This document shows positions 8,522-17,244 of a DNA stretch of 64,000 nt, in pieces. Each line of letters begins with the position of its first letter. Position 1 is the first letter of the stretch. A program made the translations under genes and the position numbers. This stretch comes from Sphingomonas ginkgonis (GTDB lineage: Bacteria; Pseudomonadota; Alphaproteobacteria; Sphingomonadales; Sphingomonadaceae). The stretch spans positions 62,001 through 126,000 of the forward strand of contig NZ_RWJF01000001.1 of the NCBI RefSeq assembly GCF_003970925.1, given 5' to 3'. The notes under the pieces were generated by a model. The model was not told the DNA's origin. It saw nothing but the letters and a program-made list of their open reading frames with translations, and did no database searches.

Positions 8522-9672
8522 TCACTCCTCCCCCATCCGCAGCGCGGCAATAAACGCCTCCTGCGGGATCGACACGCTGCCATATTCCCGCATCTTCGCC
8601 TTGCCCTTCTTCTGCTTCTCCAGCAGCTTCCTCTTCCGCGTCGCGTCGCCGCCGTAGCACTTCGCGGTGACGTCCTTGCGCATCGCGCTGATCGTCTCGC
8701 GGGCGATGACCTTGCCGCCGATCGCGGCCTGGATCGGGATCTTGAACAGGTGCCGGGGGATGAGCTCCTTCAGCCGCTCGACCATGCCCCGCCCGCGCGC
8801 CTCGGCGGTGCCGCGGTGAACGATCATCGACAGCGCGTCGACCGGCTCCTCGTTGACGAGGATGCTCATCTTGACGAGGTCGCCCTCGCGCGTCCCGATC
8901 TGGTGATAGTCGAAGCTGGCATAGCCCTTCGACATGCTCTTCAGCCGATCGTAGAGTCGAACACCACCTCGTTCAAGGGCAGCTCGTAGGTGATCTGCGC
9001 GCGGCCGCCGACGTAAGTGAGGTTCTTCTGGATCCCGCGGCGGTCCTGGCACAGCTTGAGGATGGGGCCGAGATATTCGTCGGGGACGTAGATGGTCGCC
9101 TCGATCCACGGCTCCTCGATGCTCTCGATCCGGTTGGGGTCGGGCATGTCGGCCGGGTTGTGGAGCTCGATCGTCTGCGCGTCCTCGTTCTTCGAATGCG
9201 ACAGGTGCATCGTGTAGACGACGCTCGGCGCGGTGGTGATGAGGTCGAGGTCATATTCGCGCATCAGCCGCTCCTGGATGATCTCCAGGTGGAGGAGGCC
9301 GAGGAAGCCGCAGCGGAAGCCGAAGCCCAATGCCGCGCTGGACTCGGTCTCGAAGGAGAAGCTGGCGTCGTTGAGGCGGAGCTTGCCCAAGGACTCGCGG
9401 AGCTTCTCGAAATCGGCGGCGTCGGTCGGGAACAGCCCGCAGAAGACCACCGGCTGGACTTCCTTGAAGCCGGGCAGCGCTTCGGCGGCGGGGCGGCGGG
9501 CGTCGGTGATCGTGTCGCCGACGCGGGTCTGCGCGACTTCCTTGATCTGCGCGGTGATGAAGCCGATCTCGCCCGGGCCCAGTTCCGCGAGCTGCTCGAT
9601 CTTGGGGCGGAAGCAGCCGACCCGGTCGATCAGGTGCGTCGTGCCCGCCGCCATGAACTTGACCTGCGCGCC
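8522..9672 (-). pseudogene. lepA: lepA 3' fragment (duplicate, frameshifted)
   Basis: A second, incomplete copy of lepA covering roughly the C-terminal 380 residues. It aligns with 13825-14976 at about 97-98 percent in the stretches compared by eye, and most differences are silent. Homology stops abruptly at 9672 (GACCTGCGCGCC is the last shared segment). One A is missing near 8955, where GTAGAGTCG replaces GTAGAAGTCG, shifting the frame after EVVFD. The stop is TGA instead of the TAG of the intact gene. It cannot make EF4. It marks the left boundary of the inserted sugar-gene island. Confidence 0.9.
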
Positions 9673-9766
9673 TGGCTTTTCTTGGCAGCGCCCCCACAAT
9701 CGCCAAGTTGGCAACGTGTCGAGGAAGTCGCTGGAACAGCAGGTGAAAGCGCGTTAGTTGAAAAGC

Positions 9767-10816
9767 ATGCGCGTTCTATTGCTGGGTGAGCTCAGTGGTT
9801 TCCATCAGGAGCTTCGTCCCGGCCTTGAGCGAGCGGGGCTGAGCGTCACAAGCGCGCACTCTCGAACCGCGTTTCCGGAGTACCGCAGCGACATCCCGCT
9901 CTACCGCCCGCCGCCATCCGGCGGAGGAACGCTGACCCTGCTGCGCGATGTTGCTTCCCAGCTCCTGCATGCGCGAGAGATGACCGGCTTCGACGTCGTT
10001 CAGCTTATCACGCCCAAATTCTTCAACTGGAAGCTGCACGAGCCTATGATGCGCTACCTCAAGCGCAACAATGGAGCATTGGTGGTGGTCAATACCGCCT
10101 GCACCTCCGACTATCATCGGCGGGTGAGGGAACTTCGCTACAGTCCTTGTGCCGAGTGCCAGGCTCATGACCTGAAGTCCGACTGCATCTACGACCGTCC
10201 CGATGAGCGCCGCGCCGAATATGTCGCTTGGGATCTCGCCGACCGAATTGTCTCGACCCATTTCGAATATGACTGGGCGCTCGCCGATACCCCGCTTCGC
10301 GACAAGCTCGCCAACATACCGCTACCGCTTGATACGGCCAGACACCGGCCGACGCCAATGCCGCCAGGGCCAGTGCGCATCTGGTACGGGGAGACGAGGT
10401 TCGGGTTCAAGGGCGGCCGTTTCATCAGGGACGCGCTGACGCGACTCGCCAACGATCCGACAGTTGAAATCGTGCAGTCCCCTCGCCTGCCGTTCGCCCA
10501 TTACCTCGACTTTCTTGGTTCGGTCCACATCATGATCGACCAGGCCAACAGCTACGGCCCCGGCATGAACGCGCTCTATGCGATGGCGAAGGGCAAGGTG
10601 GTTCTCACTGGAGCGGAGGCCGAGCAGGGGCATGCGAGCCCTGCCATCAACATCTTGCCCGACGGAGACGACATCTATCGCCATCTTACCTCGCTGGTCG
10701 GAAACCGGAGGGCTCTTGAGGAGCGGGGAAAGGCCGCCGCCGAGTTCATCGAGCGGGTCCACTCGAGCGATGCCGTCGCACAGCAATATGCCGAGGTATA
10801 CCGAAGCATTGTCTGA
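9767..10816 (+). CDS. GT-B-type glycosyltransferase (group 1-like)
   Basis: About 349 residues beginning MRVLLLGELSGFHQELRPGL, a typical first strand and glycine loop of GT4-like transferases. The C-terminal half has a nucleotide-sugar-domain layout: IWYGETRFGFKGGRFI, a later YGPGMNALYAMAKGKVVLTG stretch with the usual 'G..ALEAMA.G.PV' pattern, then a closing helix with AEVYRSIV. A small Cys cluster, CAECQAHDLKSDC (about residue 130), is unusual. ATG 9767 is preferred over the in-frame TTG at 9758. It heads the island's sugar genes, so it probably adds a sugar during polysaccharide assembly; donor and acceptor are unknown. Confidence 0.7.
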   Translation: MRVLLLGELSGFHQELRPGLERAGLSVTSAHSRTAFPEYRSDIPLYRPPPSGGGTLTLLRDVASQLLHAREMTGFDVVQLITPKFFNWKLHEPMMRYLKRNNGALVVVNTACTSDYHRRVRELRYSPCAECQAHDLKSDCIYDRPDERRAEYVAWDLADRIVSTHFEYDWALADTPLRDKLANIPLPLDTARHRPTPMPPGPVRIWYGETRFGFKGGRFIRDALTRLANDPTVEIVQSPRLPFAHYLDFLGSVHIMIDQANSYGPGMNALYAMAKGKVVLTGAEAEQGHASPAINILPDGDDIYRHLTSLVGNRRALEERGKAAAEFIERVHSSDAVAQQYAEVYRSIV

Positions 10817-10897
10817 CATCCGGAAAGAACCACCCCTGACGAAGGCGGTGCGTCCTTTTCATTCCAGAGCGCTCAAGCCCCGAGGACAAGACAAGCC

Positions 10898-11308
10898 ATG
10901 ACAATGCTAACGGAGGATGCATGGCTGGAGACCAATGCCTCCGAATCTTTCTGCCCTGTCCGACTCGACCCGTCGAATGTCACGGCGCCATTTGCCATCA
11001 AGCGTATCTACAACATCTACGACACCCAGCCCGGCGTCGTTCGCGGGCATCATGCGCATCGCAGGCTTCAGCAGTTGGCCATGGTTGGTGTGGGGGCCTG
11101 TACAATGGTCGTCGACGATGGGAGCACGAGGCAGGAGTTCAGGCTGGACTCACCTACCAAGGGCCTGCTGCTCGGGCCGGGTACCTGGCGTGAGATGAAG
11201 GACTTCTCTTCCGACTGCGTCCTGACCGTGCTCGCGAGCGAAGAATATTCCGAGGATGATTACATTCGGGATTACGACCAGTTTCTGCGTGAGAGAGATC
11301 CGTCTTGA
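10898..11308 (+). CDS. WxcM-like / FdtA-QdtA-type sugar 3,4-ketoisomerase
   Basis: A 136-residue cupin matching the WxcM-like dTDP-4-keto-6-deoxyglucose 3,4-ketoisomerases. The hallmark is KRIYNIYDTQPGVVRGHHAH (about residues 35-54) followed by the cupin strand CTMVVDDG; the paired His residues are the expected catalytic and binding positions. It converts the 4-keto sugar to a 3-keto sugar, which the adjoining aminotransferase can aminate to Fuc3N or Qui3N. Its stop overlaps the TTG of that next gene. Family members FdtA and QdtA differ in product stereochemistry, which cannot be settled here. Confidence 0.8.
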   Translation: MTMLTEDAWLETNASESFCPVRLDPSNVTAPFAIKRIYNIYDTQPGVVRGHHAHRRLQQLAMVGVGACTMVVDDGSTRQEFRLDSPTKGLLLGPGTWREMKDFSSDCVLTVLASEEYSEDDYIRDYDQFLRERDPS

Positions 11309-12399
11309 TACCCTTTCTGAGCCTGGCTGCCGCGACTGACGAGCTGAAGGGCGAGATTGATGCGGCGATCCAGCGGGTTGTGCGCTCAGGCCAGTACATC
11401 GGCGGCTCCGAATGCGCTGCCTTCGAAGAAAGCTTCGCCGGCTACGTCCAGGCATCGCATGCTGTAGGGACCGGGAACGGCCTCGATGCGCTTCACTTGG
11501 CGCTGAGGGCCTTGGACGTCGGGCCTGGCGACGAGGTCATCGTTGCGGCTAATACGTTCATAGCGACCTTGCTTGGCGTACATATGACCGGCGCTCGCCC
11601 GGTCATCGTGGAGCCCGACCCCGCCACCCACAATATCGATGTCGACCGGATCGAAGAGGCGATCACGCCGTCGACCAAGGCCATCTTGCCGACGCATCTG
11701 TATGGGCAGCCTGCCGACCTGGATCAGCTCGGCGCCATCGCCGCGAAGCACGGTCTCCTGCTGGTCGAGGATGCGGCGCAAGCGCATGGCGCGTCCTACA
11801 AGGGCAGGCGTATCGGTGCGCATAGCGACGCCGTCTGCTGGAGCTTCTATCCCGGCAAGAACCTTGGCGCACTCGGCGACGCCGGCGCCGTCACAACCAA
11901 TCGAAAGGATGTTGCCGACAAGATCAGGAAGCTTGGCAATTATGGTTCTTCCGTCCGCTACGTGAATGATCTGCGCGGCGTGAATTCAAGGTTGGACCCA
12001 TTGCAGGCAGCCATACTGCGAGCGAAGCTTCCCTTTCTGGACGAGTGGAACGAACGACGGTCGGACACTGCGCGTATCTACCTCGAAGGGCTACGGGACT
12101 TGGACCTGGTTCTGCCCACGGTTCCTTCATGGGCAGCGCCTTCCTGGCATTTGTTCGTAATCCTGTCGGAGCGACGCGACGAGCTGCAGGCCAGACTGTC
12201 CGCCAGCGGCATCGAGACACTGATCCACTATCCCATCCCCCCACATCGTCAGAATGCGCTGGACGACCTTGACCTTCAGGGTCGATCGTTCCCGATCGCA
12301 GAGCGACTTGCCGATCAATGCCTCAGCCTTCCGATTGGCCCGCACCTCTCACGCGAACAGGCCAAGCAGGTTGTCGAGGCGCTCAACAAGCTTGCATAG
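11305..12399 (+). CDS. DegT/DnrJ/EryC1 sugar aminotransferase (FdtB/QdtB-like)
   Basis: A 364-residue PLP-dependent sugar 3-aminotransferase. It shows GTGNGLDALHLALRAL (cofactor phosphate binding, about 55-70), VEDAAQAHGA (about 154-163), and the Schiff-base lysine Lys185 in SFYPGKNLGALGD. The start is a TTG overlapping the TGA of the ketoisomerase (TTGA), preceded by GAGAGAG; translational coupling fits. Together the two enzymes would make a dTDP-3-amino-3,6-dideoxyhexose for O-antigen or capsule. An N-acetyltransferase (FdtC/QdtC) and RmlA/RmlB are not in the window. Confidence 0.85.
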   Translation: MIPFLSLAAATDELKGEIDAAIQRVVRSGQYIGGSECAAFEESFAGYVQASHAVGTGNGLDALHLALRALDVGPGDEVIVAANTFIATLLGVHMTGARPVIVEPDPATHNIDVDRIEEAITPSTKAILPTHLYGQPADLDQLGAIAAKHGLLLVEDAAQAHGASYKGRRIGAHSDAVCWSFYPGKNLGALGDAGAVTTNRKDVADKIRKLGNYGSSVRYVNDLRGVNSRLDPLQAAILRAKLPFLDEWNERRSDTARIYLEGLRDLDLVLPTVPSWAAPSWHLFVILSERRDELQARLSASGIETLIHYPIPPHRQNALDDLDLQGRSFPIAERLADQCLSLPIGPHLSREQAKQVVEALNKLA

Positions 12400-12553
12400 T
12401 TACCGCAGCAGCAGACCCTCGGCGCCGCGACGATCTCGATCTCACCTCTAGTCCGACGAAGGCGGCAAGACCGAGAACAGCCCTATGATCGGGCCTCGCC
12501 GAACGGAGCTATTGCCGAGCGGTCGAAGATCGCGCCCCCGGCAAGCAGGCCAA

Positions 12554-13603
12554 TCAGACAGCGCCCCTGGTTCGCTCCTCGGGGGTCGCCGGCCCGCGTG
12601 CAGTTACTGGCTTGGACAGTAGCTTGTTTCGAAGCCAGTGCTGCGCTGGCGACTCGATGCATCGGTAGGAAAGCAGGGCGGCGGCGATCGTCACCGCGCA
12701 GAAGAGCCACAAGGGTGGAATGACCTCGTTCAGGCGGAAAGAGATCAAGATGGGCATGTGCCACAGGTAGACGGAATAGGTGATGGCGCCGATCAGCCGC
12801 AGGGGTCGGGGAAAGCTCGGCGCCCTTTGATCGAGCAGGGCGAAGCCCGCCACCAGAGCCGGAGCGCCGACACAGAAGATGACGATGTCCACCGAAAAAT
12901 AAAGCCCTGCTGCGGCGGCCAGGAGAGCCGCCAGCACCGGCGCGACCGCAAGACGGTCTCGAGAGAAGCCGATGATGGCACCTAGGAAGAACAGGCCGGA
13001 GCAGAGGCCCAGCATTGAACCCGTGAGCTTGAAAAAGGCGATGCTGAGAACCGCGAGCACCGCGGCGACGGTTCGGCTCGGGCCCCACCGCAGCATGAAG
13101 GCAAGGAAGAAGAAGTAAACCAGCACCTCGACCGACACGCTCCAGATCGGTGCGTTGAACGACGGCGTCTGCGTGAACCAGTTGGATGCAAAGAGCAGTT
13201 GCAGGACAAGGTGTTTCAGGTCGTTGTTGGGATAGATGAGCGCATGGCCGAAGCGCGCGAAGCTCATGCTTTGCAGCAGGGCGACGACAATCAGCGTCAC
13301 AAGGTGCAACGGATAGAGGCGTGAAATCCGGTGGATCCAGAACTCGCGTGGTGACAAGGTCCGCCCGAGCGATCCATAGGCGACTGCGAACACGAAACCC
13401 GACAAGGCCCAGAACACTTCCACCGCCCAGCCCCCATGCTGGTAGATGGGCCACAGATATCTGCTGAAGGGCAGCGAGACATCGTCACGCCAGTCTGCCG
13501 GAAAGCGGGCATAGAACCAGCGGTAATGAGTCACGAGGACGGCGAGAGCCGCAAGACCTCGCAGAAGATCAACATAATGGTAGCGAGTGCGGACCGGCGT
13601 CAT
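12554..13603 (-). CDS. Acyltransferase 3 family (OafA/YrhL-like) membrane protein
   Basis: About 349 residues with roughly ten hydrophobic segments and the family signature at the N-terminus: YHYVDLLRGLAALAVLVTHY (His at about residue 25), then VEVFWALSGFVFA, and FWIHRISRLYPLH with its conserved Arg. Such proteins O-acylate surface polysaccharides across the inner membrane. ATG 13603 is chosen because AAGG lies six bases before it; ATG 13618 is possible. It is convergent with the aminotransferase gene and probably modifies the same glycan. Confidence 0.85.
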   Translation of the reverse strand: MTPVRTRYHYVDLLRGLAALAVLVTHYRWFYARFPADWRDDVSLPFSRYLWPIYQHGGWAVEVFWALSGFVFAVAYGSLGRTLSPREFWIHRISRLYPLHLVTLIVVALLQSMSFARFGHALIYPNNDLKHLVLQLLFASNWFTQTPSFNAPIWSVSVEVLVYFFFLAFMLRWGPSRTVAAVLAVLSIAFFKLTGSMLGLCSGLFFLGAIIGFSRDRLAVAPVLAALLAAAAGLYFSVDIVIFCVGAPALVAGFALLDQRAPSFPRPLRLIGAITYSVYLWHMPILISFRLNEVIPPLWLFCAVTIAAALLSYRCIESPAQHWLRNKLLSKPVTARGPATPEERTRGAV

Positions 13604-13719
13604 AGCGGACCTTAACATGCGGGTTTGAGGCCGCAACGGTAGAGGTGCTTGAAGTAGATCTGGATGTTGTATGTGGCGCCGATCCGAAGCCTCGTGGCCG
13701 GGTCTACGCGCAAGCTCGG

Positions 13720-13767
13720 CTACTCCTTCCCCATCCTGAGCGCCGCAATGACAGCCTCCTGCGGGAC
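13720..13767 (-). pseudogene. Relic of a third lepA 3' end
   Basis: Read on the minus strand, these 48 bases encode VPQEAVIAALRMGKE and a TAG stop. Intact LepA ends [15 protein letters not shown] and TAG, so 12 of 15 codons agree in identity and the frame ends at the equivalent point. No lepA homology is visible upstream of it. It sits 57 bases beyond the stop of the real lepA, as expected for the scar of an earlier, more diverged insertion at the same place. Confidence 0.75.
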
Positions 13768-13824
13768 GCATGAGCACGTGCAGCATGAGGTGCCGCCCGA
13801 GCGCGATGCGCGATCCCTAGCCGC

Positions 13825-15648
13825 CTATTCCTCCCCCATCCGCAACGCCGCGATAAACGCCTCCTGCGGGATCGACACGCTTCCATATTCCCGCATCTTC
13901 GCCTTCCCCTTCTTCTGCTTCTCCAGCAGCTTCCTCTTCCGCGTCGCGTCGCCGCCGTAGCACTTCGCCGTCACGTCCTTGCGCATCGCGCTGATCGTCT
14001 CGCGGGCGATGACCTTGCCGCCGATCGCGGCCTGAATCGGGATCTTGAAGAGGTGCCGGGGGATGAGCTCCTTCAGCCGCTCGACCATGCCCCGCCCGCG
14101 CGCCTCGGCGGTGCCGCGGTGAACGATCATCGACAGCGCGTCGACCGGCTCCTCGTTGACGAGGATGCTCATCTTGACGAGGTCGCCCTCGCGCGTGCCG
14201 ATCTGGTGATAGTCGAAGCTGGCATAGCCCTTCGACATGCTCTTGAGGCGATCGTAGAAGTCGAACACCACCTCGTTCAAGGGCAGCTCGTAGGTGATCT
14301 GCGCGCGGCCGCCGACGTAAGTGAGGTTCTTCTGGATGCCGCGGCGGTCCTGGCACAGCTTGAGGATGGGCCCGAGATATTCGTCGGGGACGTAGATGGT
14401 CGCCTCGATCCACGGCTCCTCGATGCTCTCGATCCGGTTGGGGTCGGGCATGTCGGCCGGGTTGTGGAGCTCGATCGTCTGCGCGTCCTCGTTCTTCGAA
14501 TGCGACAGGTGCATCGTGTAGACGACGCTCGGCGCGGTGGTGATGAGGTCGAGGTCATATTCGCGCATCAGCCGCTCCTGGATGATCTCCAGGTGGAGGA
14601 GCCCGAGGAAGCCGCAGCGGAAGCCGAAGCCCAATGCCGCGCTGGACTCGGTTTCGAAGGAGAAGCTGGCGTCGTTGAGGCGGAGCTTGCCCAAGGACTC
14701 GCGGAGCTTCTCGAAATCGGCGGCGTCGGTCGGGAACAGCCCGCAGAAGACCACCGGCTGGACTTCCTTGAACCCGGGGAGCGCCTCGGCGGCGGGGCGG
14801 CGGGCATCGGTGATCGTGTCGCCGACCCGGGTCTGCGCGACTTCCTTGATCTGCGCGGTGATGAAGCCGATCTCGCCCGGGCCGAGCTCATTGAGCTGCT
14901 CGATCTTGGGGCGGAAGCAGCCCACCCGGTCGATCAGGTGGGTCGTGCCCGCCGCCATGAACTTGACCTGCGCGCCCTTGCGGAGCGTGCCGTCGATGAC
15001 CCGGACGAGGATGACGACGCCGAGATAGGGGTCGTACCAGGAGTCGACGAGCATGGCCTTCAAGGGCGCGTCGGCATCCCCCTTGGGCGGCGGGATGCGC
15101 TGGACGATCGCCTCCAGCACCTCGCCGATTCCGATCCCGGCTTTGGCGCTGGCGAGCACGGCGTCGCTGGCGTCGAGCCCGATCACTTCCTCGATCTCGG
15201 CCTTGACCTTGTCGGGCTCGGCGGCGGGGAGGTCGATCTTGTTGATCACCGGCACGATCTCGTGGTCGTGCTCGATCGACTGGTAGACGTTGGCGAGCGT
15301 CTGCGCCTCGACCCCCTGCGCGGCGTCGACCACCAGCAGCGCGCCCTCGCAGGCGGCGAGGCTGCGGCTGACCTCGTAGGCGAAGTCGACGTGGCCGGGG
15401 GTGTCCATCAGATTGAGCTCGTAGGTCTCGCCGTCGCTCGCCGTGTAGTTGAGGCGGACGGTCTGGGCCTTGATGGTGATCCCGCGCTCCTGCTCGATCT
15501 CCATATTGTCGAGCACCTGGCCGTGCGTCATCTCGCGCTCGGACAGGCCGCCGGTTGCGAGGATCAGCCGGTCCGCGAGCGTCGACTTGCCATGGTCGAT
15601 ATGGGCGATGATGCTGAAATTGCGGATGAGTTTGAGCGGCGTCGCCAA
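13825..15648 (-). CDS. lepA: Elongation factor 4 (LepA)
   Basis: The complete 607-residue translational GTPase that back-translocates stalled ribosomes. It has the G1 motif AHIDHGKST near the N-terminus, DTPGHVDF (G3), NKIDLP (G4), and the LepA-specific C-terminal part ending [20 protein letters not shown]. The TTG start at 15648 gives [20 protein letters not shown], matching the family start. The frame stays open to 15693, but that extra segment would overlap the predicted promoter at 15685-15713. Its 3' part is duplicated at 8522-9672. Confidence 0.95.
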   Translation of the reverse strand: MATPLKLIRNFSIIAHIDHGKSTLADRLILATGGLSEREMTHGQVLDNMEIEQERGITIKAQTVRLNYTASDGETYELNLMDTPGHVDFAYEVSRSLAACEGALLVVDAAQGVEAQTLANVYQSIEHDHEIVPVINKIDLPAAEPDKVKAEIEEVIGLDASDAVLASAKAGIGIGEVLEAIVQRIPPPKGDADAPLKAMLVDSWYDPYLGVVILVRVIDGTLRKGAQVKFMAAGTTHLIDRVGCFRPKIEQLNELGPGEIGFITAQIKEVAQTRVGDTITDARRPAAEALPGFKEVQPVVFCGLFPTDAADFEKLRESLGKLRLNDASFSFETESSAALGFGFRCGFLGLLHLEIIQERLMREYDLDLITTAPSVVYTMHLSHSKNEDAQTIELHNPADMPDPNRIESIEEPWIEATIYVPDEYLGPILKLCQDRRGIQKNLTYVGGRAQITYELPLNEVVFDFYDRLKSMSKGYASFDYHQIGTREGDLVKMSILVNEEPVDALSMIVHRGTAEARGRGMVERLKELIPRHLFKIPIQAAIGGKVIARETISAMRKDVTAKCYGGDATRKRKLLEKQKKGKAKMREYGSVSIPQEAFIAALRMGEE

Positions 15649-15684
15649 CGGTAGATTCTCTGCGAATGAAGTGAATGACCGCGC

Positions 15685-15713
15685 CGCTAGCACAGGGGCG
15701 CCCGGATTGTCAG
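15685..15713 (-). promoter_or_regulatory. Predicted lepA promoter
   Basis: On the minus strand CTGACA (15713-15708) and CTAGCG (15690-15685) are separated by 17 bases. Transcription would start about 30 bases before the TTG at 15648, which supports that start. Confidence 0.4.
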
Positions 15714-15800
15714 CCGAGCTGGCGCGGAGCGCGGTCGCTGGCTTGCGAAACGGCCGGAAATGGCCGATGCTCTGCGCTTCTTGGGAATGGGGGATTCTCG

Positions 15801-17000
15801 ATGAACCAGCATTTGTGGTCGTTCGCGTCGCGTTCGGGCCTGGCCGCCGCCATGGTCGTCCTGCTCGGGGCCGCGCCCGCGCCGCCGCCGCCGATCGCCA
15901 CCTACTGGGTAAGCGCCTCGACCGACAGCGGGCTGGGCAGCGGCGGATCCGCGGGGATGGCGGCGATGATGGCCGGGCGCGGTTCGGCCGTCAGCCGCTC
16001 GCTGACGCTGCAGCTCGGGTCGCGCCAGCCGGGCACAACGCTGGAGGTTGGCGACCATCTTCCGCCCGCGTCGCTCGGAATGGGACCGAGCCTGCCGCTC
16101 CTCGGCACGACCAAGGCACCACCGGGCGAGCAGCTTGGCGGCATGCCGCGCGACTATCAGCGGCCGAACGGGCGCATGCTGATCTACTGGGGCTGCGGCG
16201 AGCATGTCGGCCCCGGCCAGCCGCTGGTGATCGACTTCGCGAAGCTCGCCGCGGGACAGGTCCCGCCGGGATGGGGCGCCGTCGTGAGCAGCGCGCTCCC
16301 GCCCCGTCCTGCCGCCGGTCGCGGTTATGGCGAATGGCCGAACGAGCGTAGTTCACGGGCGGTGCCGCTCTCGGCGTCGCTGGTCGGCGCGCACAGCGTC
16401 CGCTCCAGCATCAGCCCGCCGATCGGCTTCACCCTCGGCGCCGGGCAGGACTTCATGCCGGCTTTGGACCTGGCGGAGCGCGGAACGCTGCCGTCGGGCG
16501 CGGCAAGGCTGGGCTGGCGTCCGGCCCCGACCGCGACCGGCTATGCGTTGAGCCTGATGGGCGCCGGCGAGGGCGGCGGCGGCACCGAGGTGATCGTCTG
16601 GTCGTCGAGCCGGACCGGCAGCGCCAATGCGCTGACGATGATGGATTATCTGTCGCCCGCCAGGGTGCACCAGCTGATCACCTCGGGCCAGGTGCTGGCG
16701 CCGACGGTCAGCGAGTGCCTGCTCCCCGCCGAGGTGGCGAAGGCCGCGCCGCAGGGCTTCGTGCGGATTATCGGCTTCGGTCCCGAGGCGAACTTCGCCG
16801 AGGCGCCGCGCGCGCCCAAGTGGGTCGCCAAGGTCCGCCTCAAGACCAGCGCGAGCCTGATCCGTGGCATGGACATGAGCGGGATGGGCAACACAAACGG
16901 CATGCCGGGCGGTGAACCTGGTCAGCCCGGACAACCGGCGAAGCGGCGGAGGCCGAGCTGGAAGGACATGCTCAAGGGTGCCGTTCGCCCGCCATTCTGA
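15801..17000 (+). CDS. Secreted protein of unknown function (399 aa)
   Basis: No family recognised. The N-terminus is a Sec signal ([20 protein letters not shown]), with cleavage probably after residue 26-30. The mature protein is rich in Gly, Pro and Ala and contains two similar [17 protein letters not shown] and [17 protein letters not shown] segments, suggesting a beta-rich secreted or envelope protein. The C-terminus is basic ([19 protein letters not shown]) after a Gly/Met-rich stretch. ATG 15801 has GGAATGGGGG about 8 bases upstream; the frame is open from 15675, but the upstream part is not signal-like. It stands alone. Confidence 0.6.
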   Translation: MNQHLWSFASRSGLAAAMVVLLGAAPAPPPPIATYWVSASTDSGLGSGGSAGMAAMMAGRGSAVSRSLTLQLGSRQPGTTLEVGDHLPPASLGMGPSLPLLGTTKAPPGEQLGGMPRDYQRPNGRMLIYWGCGEHVGPGQPLVIDFAKLAAGQVPPGWGAVVSSALPPRPAAGRGYGEWPNERSSRAVPLSASLVGAHSVRSSISPPIGFTLGAGQDFMPALDLAERGTLPSGAARLGWRPAPTATGYALSLMGAGEGGGGTEVIVWSSSRTGSANALTMMDYLSPARVHQLITSGQVLAPTVSECLLPAEVAKAAPQGFVRIIGFGPEANFAEAPRAPKWVAKVRLKTSASLIRGMDMSGMGNTNGMPGGEPGQPGQPAKRRRPSWKDMLKGAVRPPF

Positions 17001-17244
17001 CGGTCCGAGCTGACGTTTGAAGGCGCGTCGCGCAAACTTCTGCTGAAGGCTTGAAGCTTGGTGCTTGGAGCCATTCGTTTGAATCTCCTGGCACCGTTGA
17101 GCGGCTTGGCCCCCACCTTCCACGAAGAATTTGGGTGGGCGCTCGGCCGCCCATTTACACTCGCTGTCGTCGCGCTGAATCGCTTCGCAACCGCTCGCAT
17201 TCGCTCTACAGCTGACGCGTTCACTTTTGCGTCAAGGATGTTCG

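Larger units (their letters stand above)
9673..13824. mobile_element. Genomic island between lepA copies
   Basis: The segment between the lepA fragment and intact lepA carries three plus-strand sugar genes and one convergent acyltransferase, and is visibly less GC-rich than the surrounding core. Its two ends are direct copies of the lepA 3' region, and a third, more diverged lepA tail lies at 13720-13767. No integrase or transposase is present. Either a single crossover of a circular molecule carrying lepA sequence, or repeated insertion at the lepA 3' end, would give this arrangement. Confidence 0.6.

Noticed and set aside
8522..9714. Second functional EF4 gene
   Set aside because: It lacks the GTPase half and carries a one-base deletion, so it cannot be functional.
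14053..15654. Long open frame antisense to lepA (533 codons)
   Set aside because: It is the mirror of a conserved essential gene with no recognisable domain.
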